Shown here piece after piece: positions 19,870 to 28,020 of a stretch of DNA of 64,000 nucleotides; positions within the stretch are counted from its first letter, which is position 1; each line of letters opens with the position of its first letter. A model generated the notes under the pieces. That model did no database searches. It worked only from the letters and a program-made list of their open reading frames with translations, and was not told the DNA's origin. The stretch covers positions 186,001-250,000 of the forward strand of contig NZ_SNZP01000002.1 of assembly GCF_004363805.1 (NCBI RefSeq), given 5' to 3'. The position numbers were made by a program, and so were the translations under genes. The stretch comes from Paludibacterium purpuratum (lineage in GTDB: Bacteria; Pseudomonadota; Gammaproteobacteria; Burkholderiales; Chromobacteriaceae).

Positions 19870-19975
19870 GGCTCTCTCCTGGCAAATTGCAGGGAAACGC
19901 AGGACTGCTCATTCGCACCCGGCGCCCCTTGCACAATTTAGAGTGACTGCAGCAAATTCCGTTCTGTTTTTTTAG

Positions 19976-20006
19976 GGTATAGCACAATGACAGGCTGGTG
20001 ACGCAA
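19976..20006 (-). promoter_or_regulatory. Candidate promoter for prkA-yeaH-spoVR
   Basis: On the minus strand an extended -10, TGCTATACC (hexamer TATACC at 19981-19976), lies about 105 bases before prkA. TTGCGT is 19 bases upstream (20006-20001). The CTATAC core resembles RpoS-preferred -10 elements, which would suit this stress operon. Visual match only. Confidence 0.35.
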
Positions 20007-20104
20007 GCCGGAAAGCCCGATAAATCCGTCTTTTCAGACGACAAGTGTCGCGACGGCAGGAAAAATACTGAAGAAACAAAAACAAACGGCAACAAAAAAA
20101 ATCG

Positions 20105-20416
20105 TCAACGGCGCGTGAGAATCTTCGCGCCGATCTCGTACAACCGGTGCCGCTCCAACTCGTTGCAACGACGCACCTCCACTTCGGCTTCGAACGGCCG
20201 GCCGGGCACGCTGCCCACCGCCGGCGTCAACACCAGCACCATCAGATGCTCGCCGTACTGCGGCACATAGGAAGTATGCAGTGCAATACCGTCGACCGAA
20301 ATATCGGCACACTCGCCATAGTGGGTTTCACCGGTATGCAAGGACTTGATGCGTGCCTTGCAGCGCATCGAGACGCGGCGCGAGCCGCGTCGATTGTGAT
20401 AGGAATCAAACGGCAC
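20105..20416 (-). CDS. PilZ-domain protein
   Basis: A 103-residue single-domain PilZ protein, a probable cyclic-di-GMP receptor. The binding pattern is visible as RRGSRRVSMR near the N terminus (RxxxR) and DISVDGIAL (D/NxSxxG) downstream. The start is taken as GTG at 20416 because AAGGGAG lies about 8 bases before it; an ATG at 20434 in frame has no such site. It overlaps the end of the Nudix gene and is probably coupled to it. No effector domain is attached, so the output partner is unknown. Confidence 0.82.
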   Translation of the reverse strand: MPFDSYHNRRGSRRVSMRCKARIKSLHTGETHYGECADISVDGIALHTSYVPQYGEHLMVLVLTPAVGSVPGRPFEAEVEVRRCNELERHRLYEIGAKILTRR

Positions 20417-20960
20417 CGGGCATTCTCCCTTCAAGATGAGCCTGCAGCCAATACAGGCCGACCAGACTCTTGCTGTCGCAGATTGCTCCGTTCAAGGTGC
20501 GGGCGATCACCTCGGCCAAAGGGAGGGTCACCACTTCGAGAAACTCGCCATGATCGAGTTGACGCGCCGACTGGGTCAGCCCGCGCGCCAGGAAATAATG
20601 AATCTGCTCGTCCGCATAGCCGATACATGGATGCGCCGTGCCGAGAAAAGTCCACTCGCTGGCGGAATAGCCGGTCTCCTCCCAGAGCTCCCGCTGCGCG
20701 CAGGCTTCGCGCGTTTCGTCCGGATCGAGCTTGCCGGCCGGAATCTCCAAGAACTCACGCCCGGCCGGGTAACGGTATTGCCGCTCCATCACCAACTGCC
20801 GGTCGTCGGTCAGCGCCAACACCGCCACCGCCCCGGGATGACGGATATATTCGCGCCACCCCTCGCTACCATCCGGCAGTTGAATCCGATCGCGTCGCAC
20901 CTTGAGGAAGCCCCCCTCGAACACCAGTTGCGAATCAATCGTCTTCTCGGTCAAATCCAC
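20406..20960 (-). CDS. Nudix hydrolase, ADP-ribose pyrophosphatase-like
   Basis: A 184-residue Nudix protein. The Nudix box GKLDPDETREACAQRELWEETGY fits the consensus, and is preceded by the ADPR-ase pattern QYRYPAGREFLEIPAGKL. A downstream Pro (HPCIGYADEQIHYF) is about where the ADP-ribose class marker is expected. The likely reaction is ADP-ribose to AMP plus ribose 5-phosphate. It is the first gene of a two-gene unit with the PilZ protein. Confidence 0.88.
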   Translation of the reverse strand: MDLTEKTIDSQLVFEGGFLKVRRDRIQLPDGSEGWREYIRHPGAVAVLALTDDRQLVMERQYRYPAGREFLEIPAGKLDPDETREACAQRELWEETGYSASEWTFLGTAHPCIGYADEQIHYFLARGLTQSARQLDHGEFLEVVTLPLAEVIARTLNGAICDSKSLVGLYWLQAHLEGRMPGAV

Positions 20961-21275
20961 GGCAACCCTTTCAAACCACGAAGAAAAACCAGCAGGGACA
21001 AACGAGGCTCATTGTACCGAGGCCAGCCGCCGGAAAACACAAAATATTGAGTCCATTCTAGTACATGATCTCCAGATGTGCCGAAACCCTGCATACAAGA
21101 CGGCCCGCACTCAGTGCAAAAATACAACGCCACCCGCATGCACGCCCCCCTCCCCAATGTCATATAACACTTGTCAAAGCGGACGAAATAAATTAAACAA
21201 ACGTTTGAATCAATTTGGCGCGCAAAAAGAGCGATGAAGCCGCGCGCCCAACCACAGCCAGACCTGGAGAAACCG
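20961..21275. other. Spacer between Nudix and acyl-CoA dehydrogenase genes
   Basis: About 315 bases without a supported gene. It should hold the divergent promoters. The half nearest the acyl-CoA dehydrogenase is AT-rich (around 21186-21215) and contains the palindromic site listed separately. Nothing else was recognised. Confidence 0.6.
21194..21207 (+). promoter_or_regulatory. Candidate fatty-acid-responsive operator (PsrA-like)
   Basis: The sequence TAAACAAACGTTTG contains a perfect 10-bp palindrome (CAAACGTTTG, 21198-21207). It also fits the published Pseudomonas PsrA pattern of AAAC, 2-4 bases, GTTT. It lies about 70 bases before an acyl-CoA dehydrogenase gene, the kind of target PsrA controls in Pseudomonas. 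No regulator gene is adjacent. Confidence 0.4.
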
Positions 21276-23045
21276 ATGCCTGCCTATCACGCCCCGCTGC
21301 GCGATTTTGACTTTGTATTAAACGAATTGTTCAACGTACAGCAGACCCTGAAGACCCTGCCGGGCTACGAAGACATGGACAGCGAAACACTGGCCTCCTA
21401 CCTGGAAGCCGCGGCCACCTTCTGCGAGAACGAGCTGCAGCCGCTCAATCGCCTGGGCGACGAACAGGGCTGCCAGTTCGATCCGACCGACCACAGCGTC
21501 ACCACTCCGGAAGGCTTCGCCGCCGCTTATCGCCAATATTGCGAACTCGGCTTCCCGGCGCTCGACTGCGACCCGCAGTATGGCGGCCTCGGCATGCCCA
21601 AGATCCTCGCCTTCCCGGCCATGGAAATGCTCTGCTCATCCAACGTCGCCTGGTCGATGTACCCCGGCCTGTCGCATGGCGCCTACGCCGCTATTCACGC
21701 TCACGGCACTGCCGAGCAGAAAAACCACTACCTGCCGAAGTTGGTCGACGGCAGCTACACCGGCACCATGTGCCTGACCGAGCCGCATTGCGGCACCGAC
21801 CTGGGGCTACTCAAGACCAAGGCGGAACCCAACGGCGACGGTAGTTTCGCCATTACCGGCACCAAGATCTTCATCTCGGCGGGCGAGCACGATATGGCCG
21901 ACAACATCGTCCATCTGGTGCTGGCACGCCTGCCGGACGCGCCCAAGGATGTAAAGGGCATCTCGCTGTTCATCGTGCCTAAGTACCATGACGACGGCAG
22001 CCGCAACGAAGTATTCTGCGGCAGCCTGGAGCACAAAATGGGCATCCGCGCCAATGCCACCGCCGTGCTCAACTTCGAGGGCGCCCGCGGCTACCTGCTG
22101 GGCGAGCCCAACAAGGGCCTCTCCTGTATGTTCACCATGATGAACGCCGCGCGCCTGGGCTGCGGCATGCAGGGCCTGGGATTGGGCGAAGCCTCCTATC
22201 AGGGTGCACTGGCCTACGCCAAGGAGCGGCTGCAGATGCGCGCGCTCAACGGTGCCAAGGCGCCGGATAAAGCCGCCGACCCGATCATCGTGCATCCGGA
22301 CGTGCGCCGCATGCTGCTGAGCCAAAAAGCCTATACCGAAGCCGGTCGCGCGCTGACCACCTTCCTGGCGCTACAGTTGGACATCGAGGAAAAGCACCCC
22401 GATGCCGAAGCACGCAAAACCGCAGCCGACCTGGTGGCACTGTTGACGCCGGTCGCCAAGGCCTTCATGACCGACAACGGCTTTGCCGGCACCAATATGG
22501 GTATGCAAGTGCTCGGCGGTCACGGCTACATCCGCGAATGGGGTATGGAACAATTGGTGCGCGACTGCCGCATCGCCCAGATCTACGAAGGCACCAACGG
22601 CATCCAGGCACTGGATCTCTTGGCGCGCAAAGTGCTGGCCGATCAAGGTCAGAAGCTGCGCCAGTTCTCCAGTCTGATCCAGCAGTTCTGCAAAGAGGCG
22701 CAAGCGCGCGCCGAGCTGGCCGAATTCGTCGGCCCGTTGACGCAGTTGATGAAGGATGTCGGCGAGGTCAGCGTCAAGATCGGCATGGCCGCCATGCAGG
22801 ACAAGGACGAAGTCGGCGCCGCCGCCACCGACTATCTGCGGCTGATCGGCCATCTGACCTATGCTTGGCTATGGGCGCGCATGGCCGCCGTCTCGCTGGA
22901 TCATGAAGACGACTTCCACAAAGGCAAGATCGCCACCGCCCGCTTCTACTTCGCTAAGCTGCTGCCGGAAACCCAGGGATTGTTGGCTCAGTTGAAGAAC
23001 GGCGCCAAGCCGCTGATGAAGGATGCGGATCTGGCACTGCTGTAA
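21276..23045 (+). CDS. Long-form acyl-CoA dehydrogenase (FadE-like)
   Basis: A 589-residue FAD-dependent acyl-CoA dehydrogenase for the first step of beta-oxidation. It is longer than the roughly 380-residue short/medium-chain type and carries the C-terminal extra domain of the proteobacterial 590-600-residue class. Motifs: GTMCLTEPHCGTDLG for the flavin/substrate site, GGHGYIREWGMEQLVRD, and IAQIYEGTNGIQALDL with the catalytic Glu. The ATG at 21276 has TGGAGA upstream and gives the family start MPAYHAPLRDFDFVLNELF; the 14 extra upstream codons are not typical. It is a single-gene unit with a possible fatty-acid operator upstream and a strong terminator after it. Confidence 0.92.
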   Translation: MPAYHAPLRDFDFVLNELFNVQQTLKTLPGYEDMDSETLASYLEAAATFCENELQPLNRLGDEQGCQFDPTDHSVTTPEGFAAAYRQYCELGFPALDCDPQYGGLGMPKILAFPAMEMLCSSNVAWSMYPGLSHGAYAAIHAHGTAEQKNHYLPKLVDGSYTGTMCLTEPHCGTDLGLLKTKAEPNGDGSFAITGTKIFISAGEHDMADNIVHLVLARLPDAPKDVKGISLFIVPKYHDDGSRNEVFCGSLEHKMGIRANATAVLNFEGARGYLLGEPNKGLSCMFTMMNAARLGCGMQGLGLGEASYQGALAYAKERLQMRALNGAKAPDKAADPIIVHPDVRRMLLSQKAYTEAGRALTTFLALQLDIEEKHPDAEARKTAADLVALLTPVAKAFMTDNGFAGTNMGMQVLGGHGYIREWGMEQLVRDCRIAQIYEGTNGIQALDLLARKVLADQGQKLRQFSSLIQQFCKEAQARAELAEFVGPLTQLMKDVGEVSVKIGMAAMQDKDEVGAAATDYLRLIGHLTYAWLWARMAAVSLDHEDDFHKGKIATARFYFAKLLPETQGLLAQLKNGAKPLMKDADLALL

Positions 23046-23049
23046 GATC

Positions 23050-23071
23050 GTGCGTTGCTTCGCGAACGCAC
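23050..23071. repeat. Short palindromic repeat, copy 1
   Basis: A 22-base element with arms GTGCGTT and AACGCAC around GCTTCGCG. It is identical over its whole length to 32916-32937. It sits between the acyl-CoA dehydrogenase stop and the terminator. It looks like a REP-type intergenic repeat. Confidence 0.6.
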
Positions 23072-23090
23072 GCTACGCGTGGCGAACAAT

Positions 23091-23121
23091 AAAAAACCCC
23101 GCCATTTTGGCGGGGTTTTTT
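23091..23121. terminator. Bidirectional rho-independent terminator
   Basis: A perfect 13-bp stem (AAAAAACCCCGCC with GGCGGGGTTTTTT, loop ATTTT) has A and T tracts on both sides, placed between two convergent genes. This is a textbook two-way terminator. Confidence 0.92.
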
Positions 23122-23133
23122 ATTGTCGGGGAA

Positions 23134-23802
23134 TCAGTCGTCCTTACCGCAGCAAGCCTTGTACTTCTTGCCGCTGCCGCACGGGCAGGGATCGTTGCGG
23201 CCAACCTTGTCGCCTTCGCGCCGTACCGTGGACGGCGCATTGGCCTTGGCATGCCAATAGCTGAACACCGACTGTACGGCGTCCGGCAACTGCTCCTTGA
23301 AATCGTCCAGCTCCTCGGGACTGAAATCCACCAAGTCGTCGCCATCGTCCTCTTCGAACATGCCGCCCAACGCCATGACCGGCAGCAAGAGCTCTTCGAA
23401 GCCTTCGTCGTCGGCCTTGTCGAACCAGTCGGTCGGCACGCTGTCGAGCGCATACAGATAGGCATTGCACCATGGCCAGTAGTCCGCCTCGTCCGACTCC
23501 TCCTCGGCATACAGGATCAGGTCTAGCGGTTCGCCCGCAGCGAGCGCGTCGCCGGTGGCGCGGTACAGCTTCTCAAGCAGGGCCAGCAGCTCGACCTTGT
23601 CGGCCTCGCTGGCGAAATCCGGCGCATCGCCCAACACCTCGGACCACCAGAACGAAGTCTGGATCTCGTCCGGCCCGCTGGTCAGCGCGGCGAAGAAACC
23701 CTGCACCTCGTCCGGGCGCATGGTGCTGCCCGCGGCGGACAAGGGATTGAGCAGATGTTCCAAGCGGGACAAGTCTTTGTCGTCGAATACGGTTGCGCTC
23801 AT
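23134..23802 (-). CDS. UPF0149/YecA family protein with C-terminal SEC-C zinc motif
   Basis: A 222-residue protein. The N-terminal UPF0149 domain shows [23 protein letters not shown] and an acidic [19 protein letters not shown]. The last 25 residues form a SEC-C metal-binding motif, [18 protein letters not shown], as in the SecA tail. Such proteins (YecA) bind ribosomes or nascent chains in E. coli. The ATG at 23802 has AGAGGA upstream; the 44 extra codons of the longer frame are not supported. Confidence 0.88.
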   Translation of the reverse strand: MSATVFDDKDLSRLEHLLNPLSAAGSTMRPDEVQGFFAALTSGPDEIQTSFWWSEVLGDAPDFASEADKVELLALLEKLYRATGDALAAGEPLDLILYAEEESDEADYWPWCNAYLYALDSVPTDWFDKADDEGFEELLLPVMALGGMFEEDDGDDLVDFSPEELDDFKEQLPDAVQSVFSYWHAKANAPSTVRREGDKVGRNDPCPCGSGKKYKACCGKDD

Positions 23803-23988
23803 GATGCGTCCTCTTGAAGGGTTGGGGCGAATTGTAGCCAATAACCGCGCCAAGCGCGTCACATTCGTTAAAATTCTTTTTGTCGCCGAACCACGGCGTC
23901 GTCCGGATTGCAAAATTTGCGCTTTGCCGCCCATTAATTAAGATAAAACGCTACAATCGCGACCTCGGGGGGAACAAGAAGAAACATC

Positions 23989-24366
23989 ATGGAACAAGAC
24001 ACCTACAGCATTTCCGAACTGGCTCGCGACCTAGACGTCACCGCGCGCACTATCCGCTTCTACGAAGAGCAAGGGCTGATCGAACCGGAACGCCGCGGTC
24101 TGCAGCGCATCTTCAACCGGCGCGACCGGGCTCGGCTGAAGCTGATCTTGCGCGGCAAACGCATCGGCTTGTCCCTGGCCGAAATCCACGAGATCCTCGA
24201 CCTCTACCAACGCGCCCGCGACGAGGCGCAGCAATCGCATCTGCTGTTGCAGCTCCTGGCCGAACGCCGCCAGCAACTGGAACGGCAACGCCAGGACATC
24301 GACGAAGTACTGAAGGAAATCGACACCCTCTCGGCGCACTGCCGCGAAGTGATCGCCAAGCTCTAA
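23989..24366 (+). CDS. liuR: MerR-family regulator LiuR
   Basis: A 125-residue MerR-type regulator. The N-terminal HTH is YSISELARDLDVTARTIRFYEEQGLIEPERR, followed by a dimerisation coiled coil rich in Leu/Gln/Arg (about 85-120). There is no long effector domain. Its position directly before liuABCDE identifies it as LiuR, the regulator of leucine/isovalerate catabolism in many proteobacteria. A 16-bp perfect palindrome between it and liuA is the likely operator. The upstream run GGGGGGAACAAG may supply its ribosome binding site. Confidence 0.9.
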   Translation: MEQDTYSISELARDLDVTARTIRFYEEQGLIEPERRGLQRIFNRRDRARLKLILRGKRIGLSLAEIHEILDLYQRARDEAQQSHLLLQLLAERRQQLERQRQDIDEVLKEIDTLSAHCREVIAKL

Positions 24367-24406
24367 ACCGCCCTCCCATTACGGCGTTTTCCTCGTCTCA
24401 TTATTG

Positions 24407-24422
24407 ACGTTTACGTAAACGT
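24407..24422. promoter_or_regulatory. Likely LiuR operator
   Basis: A perfect 16-bp palindrome, ACGTTTACGTAAACGT, lies 37 bases before liuA and 41 bases after liuR. MerR regulators bind such palindromes in the promoters they control. The TTTACGTAAA core agrees with what I recall of LiuR sites, though I cannot check a motif database. Confidence 0.7.
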
Positions 24423-24458
24423 AATGGATGATAAAAAAAACACCACGGGAGAAGCCAG

Positions 24459-25595
24459 ATGGATCAACAGAGCCTGGACATGCTGCGCGACAGCGTGCGC
24501 CACTTCGCCGCACAAGAAATCGCGCCGCGCGCCGCCGATATCGACAAGCACAACCTCTTTCCGCCCGATCTGTGGCGCAAACTGGGCGATATGGGCCTCT
24601 TGGGCATCACGGTCGGCGAAGCGTATGGCGGTAGCGACATGGGCTATCTGGCGCAAATCGTCGCCATGGAGGAGATCAGCCGTGCCTCGGCCTCGGTCGG
24701 CCTTTCCTACGGCGCGCATGCCAACCTATGCGTCAACCAGATTTTCCGTAACGGCAGCGAAGCGCAAAAACGGCACTTTCTGCCCAAGCTCATCAACGGC
24801 GAGCACATCGGCGCCTTGGCCATGTCCGAGCCCAACGCCGGCTCCGACGTCGTCAGCATGCAGCTCAAGGCGCGCGAGGATGGCGATCATTTCGTCCTCA
24901 ACGGCGCCAAGATGTGGATCACCAATGGCGGCGACGCCGACGTCCTGGTGATCTACGCCAAAACCAGCGAGCGCGACATCACCGCCTTCCTGGTAGAAAA
25001 GGATATGCCGGGTTTTTCCGCCGGCAGCAAGCTCGACAAGCTCGGTATGCGCGGCTCGAACACCTACCCGCTGTACTTCGACGATTGCCGCGTGCCGCGC
25101 GCCAATGTACTGGGCGAAGTGGGCCAAGGCGTCAAGGTGCTGATGAGCGGCCTCGACTACGAGCGCGCGGTACTGGCCGCAGGTCCGGTCGGCATCATGC
25201 AGGCCTGCCTCGATCTGGCCCTACCCTACCTGAAGGAACGCAAGCAGTTCGGTCGCGCGATCGGTGACTTCCAACTCATGCAAGGCAAACTGGCGGATAT
25301 GTATGTCGCCCTATCCGCCACCCGCGCCTATGTCTACTCGGTGGGCCAAGCACTCGATGCCGGACGCGAAGGCAGGGTCGTGCGCAAGGACGCCGCCGGC
25401 GCCATTCTGTTCGCCGCGGAAAAAGCCACGCAGATGGCGTTGGAGACCATCCAGTGCCTGGGCGGCAACGGCTATATCAACGACTTCCCGGCAGGTCGGT
25501 TGCTACGCGATGCCAAGTTGTACGAGATCGGCGCCGGCACGAGCGAAATCCGCCGCTGGCTGATCGGCCGGGAATTGATGGCGGAACAAGACTGA
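24459..25595 (+). CDS. liuA: Isovaleryl-CoA dehydrogenase
   Basis: Oxidises isovaleryl-CoA to 3-methylcrotonyl-CoA in leucine breakdown, passing electrons to ETF. The 378-residue acyl-CoA dehydrogenase has [61 protein letters not shown] and [16 protein letters not shown]. The catalytic Glu is in [12 protein letters not shown] (about E235), the position characteristic of isovaleryl-CoA dehydrogenases rather than the YEGT position. RBS GGGAG lies about 12 bases upstream. First gene of the liu operon. Confidence 0.94.
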   Translation: MDQQSLDMLRDSVRHFAAQEIAPRAADIDKHNLFPPDLWRKLGDMGLLGITVGEAYGGSDMGYLAQIVAMEEISRASASVGLSYGAHANLCVNQIFRNGSEAQKRHFLPKLINGEHIGALAMSEPNAGSDVVSMQLKAREDGDHFVLNGAKMWITNGGDADVLVIYAKTSERDITAFLVEKDMPGFSAGSKLDKLGMRGSNTYPLYFDDCRVPRANVLGEVGQGVKVLMSGLDYERAVLAAGPVGIMQACLDLALPYLKERKQFGRAIGDFQLMQGKLADMYVALSATRAYVYSVGQALDAGREGRVVRKDAAGAILFAAEKATQMALETIQCLGGNGYINDFPAGRLLRDAKLYEIGAGTSEIRRWLIGRELMAEQD

Positions 25596-25606
25596 CGGAG
25601 CGCGAT

Positions 25607-27205
25607 ATGTCGATTCTCGAAACCCTGCTCGCGCCGCAGTCGGCCGACTTTCAAGCCAATGCCCAAGCCATGCGCCTCTTGGTCGACGACTTGCGTGCAA
25701 CGCTCGCCCAGGTCGCCCAAGGCGGCGGGCACGCGGCGGCGGCCAAACACGTTGCGCGCGGCAAGATGCTGGTACGCGAACGCATCGATCATCTGCTGGA
25801 CGTCGATTCGCCGTTTCTGGAGCTGTCGCCCTTGGCGGCATGGGGCATGTACCGCAACGAAGCGCCGGCGGCCGGCATGGTCTGCGGCATCGGCCGGGTC
25901 AGCGGCGTGGAGTGCATGATCGTGGCCAACGACGCCACGGTCAAAGGCGGCACCTATTATCCGATGACGGTCAAAAAGCACCTGCGTGCGCAGGAGATCG
26001 CGCTGGAGAACCGGCTACCCTGCCTCTACCTGGTCGATTCCGGCGGCGCTTTCCTGCCCTTGCAGGACGAGGTGTTTCCAGACCGCGACCACTTCGGCCG
26101 CATCTTCTATAACCAGGCCAATCTATCGGCCGCCGGCATCAGCCAGATCGCCGTGGTGATGGGATCCTGCACCGCCGGCGGCGCCTACGTGCCGGCCATG
26201 AGCGACGAAACCATCATCGTTCGCGAGCAAGGCACCATCTTCCTGGGCGGCCCGCCGCTGGTACGCGCCGCCACCGGCGAAATCGTCAGCGCGGAGGAAC
26301 TGGGCGGTGCCGACGTGCATACCCGGCAATCCGGCGTTGCCGATCATCTGGCGGAAAACGACGGCCACGCCCTGGCGCTGGCGCGGCGAGCGGTCGCCGG
26401 GCTCAACTGGCGCAAGCAGGGGGTACTCGACCGCATCGCGCCGCGCGCACCGCGCCGGCCGGTCGACGAACTCTACGGCGTCATTCCCTGCGACAGCAAA
26501 AAACCGTTCGATGTGCGCGAGATCATTCTGCGCTTGGTCGACGATTCCGATTTCGACGAATTCAAGCAGAACTACGGCACCACCCTGGTCACCGGCTTCG
26601 CCCGCCTCGACGGCTACCGCGTCGGCATCATCGCCAATAACGGGATCTTGTTCTCCGAATCGGCGCTCAAAGGAACGCACTTCATCGAACTATGCTGCCA
26701 ACGCGGCATCCCGCTGATCTTCCTGCAGAACATCACCGGCTTCATGGTCGGGCGCAAAGTGGAGAACGCCGGCATCGCCCGCGATGGCGCCAAATTGGTC
26801 AACGCCGTTGCCTGCGCGCGCGTGCCCAAGTTCACCGTACTGATCGGCGGCAGCTTCGGCGCCGGCAACTACGGCATGTGCGGTCGCGCCTTCGGTCCAC
26901 GCTTTTTGTGGATGTGGCCCAACAGCCGCATCTCGGTCATGGGCGGCGAACAGGCTGCGGGGGTTCTGGCACAAGTCAAACGCGATCAGTTGGGCGACAA
27001 CTGGTCCGATGAGGAGGAAGCCGCCTTCAAAGCGCCGATTCGCGAGCAATACGAGAAGCAGGGCCACCCCTACTATGCCAGCGCCCGCTTGTGGGACGAC
27101 GGCGTCATCGACCCGGCGCAAACGCGCGACGTCCTGGCGTTGGCCCTGTCGGCCAGTCTGAACGCCGGCATCGACGACACGCGCTTTGGCGTCTTCCGCA
27201 TGTGA
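25607..27205 (+). CDS. liuB: Methylcrotonyl-CoA carboxylase, carboxyltransferase (beta) subunit
   Basis: A 532-residue acyl-CoA carboxyltransferase that moves CO2 from biotin to 3-methylcrotonyl-CoA. Motifs are [66 protein letters not shown] and [40 protein letters not shown]. The ATG at 25607 gives [12 protein letters not shown]; the frame extends upstream into liuA but without support. It lies 11 bases after liuA. Confidence 0.95.
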   Translation: MSILETLLAPQSADFQANAQAMRLLVDDLRATLAQVAQGGGHAAAAKHVARGKMLVRERIDHLLDVDSPFLELSPLAAWGMYRNEAPAAGMVCGIGRVSGVECMIVANDATVKGGTYYPMTVKKHLRAQEIALENRLPCLYLVDSGGAFLPLQDEVFPDRDHFGRIFYNQANLSAAGISQIAVVMGSCTAGGAYVPAMSDETIIVREQGTIFLGGPPLVRAATGEIVSAEELGGADVHTRQSGVADHLAENDGHALALARRAVAGLNWRKQGVLDRIAPRAPRRPVDELYGVIPCDSKKPFDVREIILRLVDDSDFDEFKQNYGTTLVTGFARLDGYRVGIIANNGILFSESALKGTHFIELCCQRGIPLIFLQNITGFMVGRKVENAGIARDGAKLVNAVACARVPKFTVLIGGSFGAGNYGMCGRAFGPRFLWMWPNSRISVMGGEQAAGVLAQVKRDQLGDNWSDEEEAAFKAPIREQYEKQGHPYYASARLWDDGVIDPAQTRDVLALALSASLNAGIDDTRFGVFRM

Positions 27206-27213
27206 GAACCAAC

Positions 27214-28020
27214 ATGAGCGACACCCTGACCTTGGAAGTAAATGGCGACCAGGCCTGGATCTGGCTGGCACGGCCGGAGGTGCACAATGCCTTCAACCCG
27301 CAACTGATCCACGAACTCACCGAAACCTTGACCGCGCTGCAGGCGCGCGTCGATGTGCGCGTCATCGTCTTGGCATCGCGCGGCAAGAGCTTTTGCGCCG
27401 GTGCCGACCTCAACTGGATGCAAGCCGCCGGCGAGCTGGACGACGTTGCCAACCTGGCCGATGCCCAACGCCTAGCCCAGCTGTTCCGCACGCTGTACCG
27501 CTCGGCCAAACCGGTGATCGCACGCATCCAGGGCGCGGCGCTTGGCGGCGGCATGGGTTTGGTGGCGGCCTGCGATATCGCCGTCTGCACCCCGGCGGCA
27601 CGCTTCGCGCTCTCCGAAGTGCGTCTCGGACTGATCCCCGCGGTCATCGGCCCCTATGTGGCCGAGGCCATCGGCCTGCGTCAGACACGACGCTACACGC
27701 TGACCGCAGAAACCATCGACGCTGCCCACGCGCTCAAGCTCGGCCTGGTACACGAGATGGTCGACGACAGCGAGCTGGACGCCTGTGTCGCCCAGCTCGC
27801 CGGCCACATCGCGCGCGGCGGCCCGCATGCGCTCGATCAGGCCAAAGCATTGCTGCGCGCGCTGGCCGGCGGACCGGGCGACGATGCGGTGCTGGATGAC
27901 TGCGCACGGCGCATTGCCCAACTGCGACAAGGGCCAGAAGCACACGAGGGCCTGAGCGCCTTTCTCGATAAACGCGCGCCCCATTGGCAAGGAGGCCAGG
28001 CATGTTCCGAAAAATCCTGA
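27214..28020 (+). CDS. liuC: Methylglutaconyl-CoA hydratase (enoyl-CoA hydratase family)
   Basis: A 268-residue crotonase-fold enzyme converting 3-methylglutaconyl-CoA to HMG-CoA. The oxyanion-hole and active-site regions are visible as SRGKSFCAGADLNWM and IQGAALGGGMGLVAACDIAV, and SEVRLGLIPAVIGPYV has the catalytic Glu. The C-terminal EGLSAFLDKRAPHW is usual for the family. Specificity comes from the liu context rather than sequence. It overlaps liuD by 19 bases. Confidence 0.92.
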   Translation: MSDTLTLEVNGDQAWIWLARPEVHNAFNPQLIHELTETLTALQARVDVRVIVLASRGKSFCAGADLNWMQAAGELDDVANLADAQRLAQLFRTLYRSAKPVIARIQGAALGGGMGLVAACDIAVCTPAARFALSEVRLGLIPAVIGPYVAEAIGLRQTRRYTLTAETIDAAHALKLGLVHEMVDDSELDACVAQLAGHIARGGPHALDQAKALLRALAGGPGDDAVLDDCARRIAQLRQGPEAHEGLSAFLDKRAPHWQGGQACSEKS

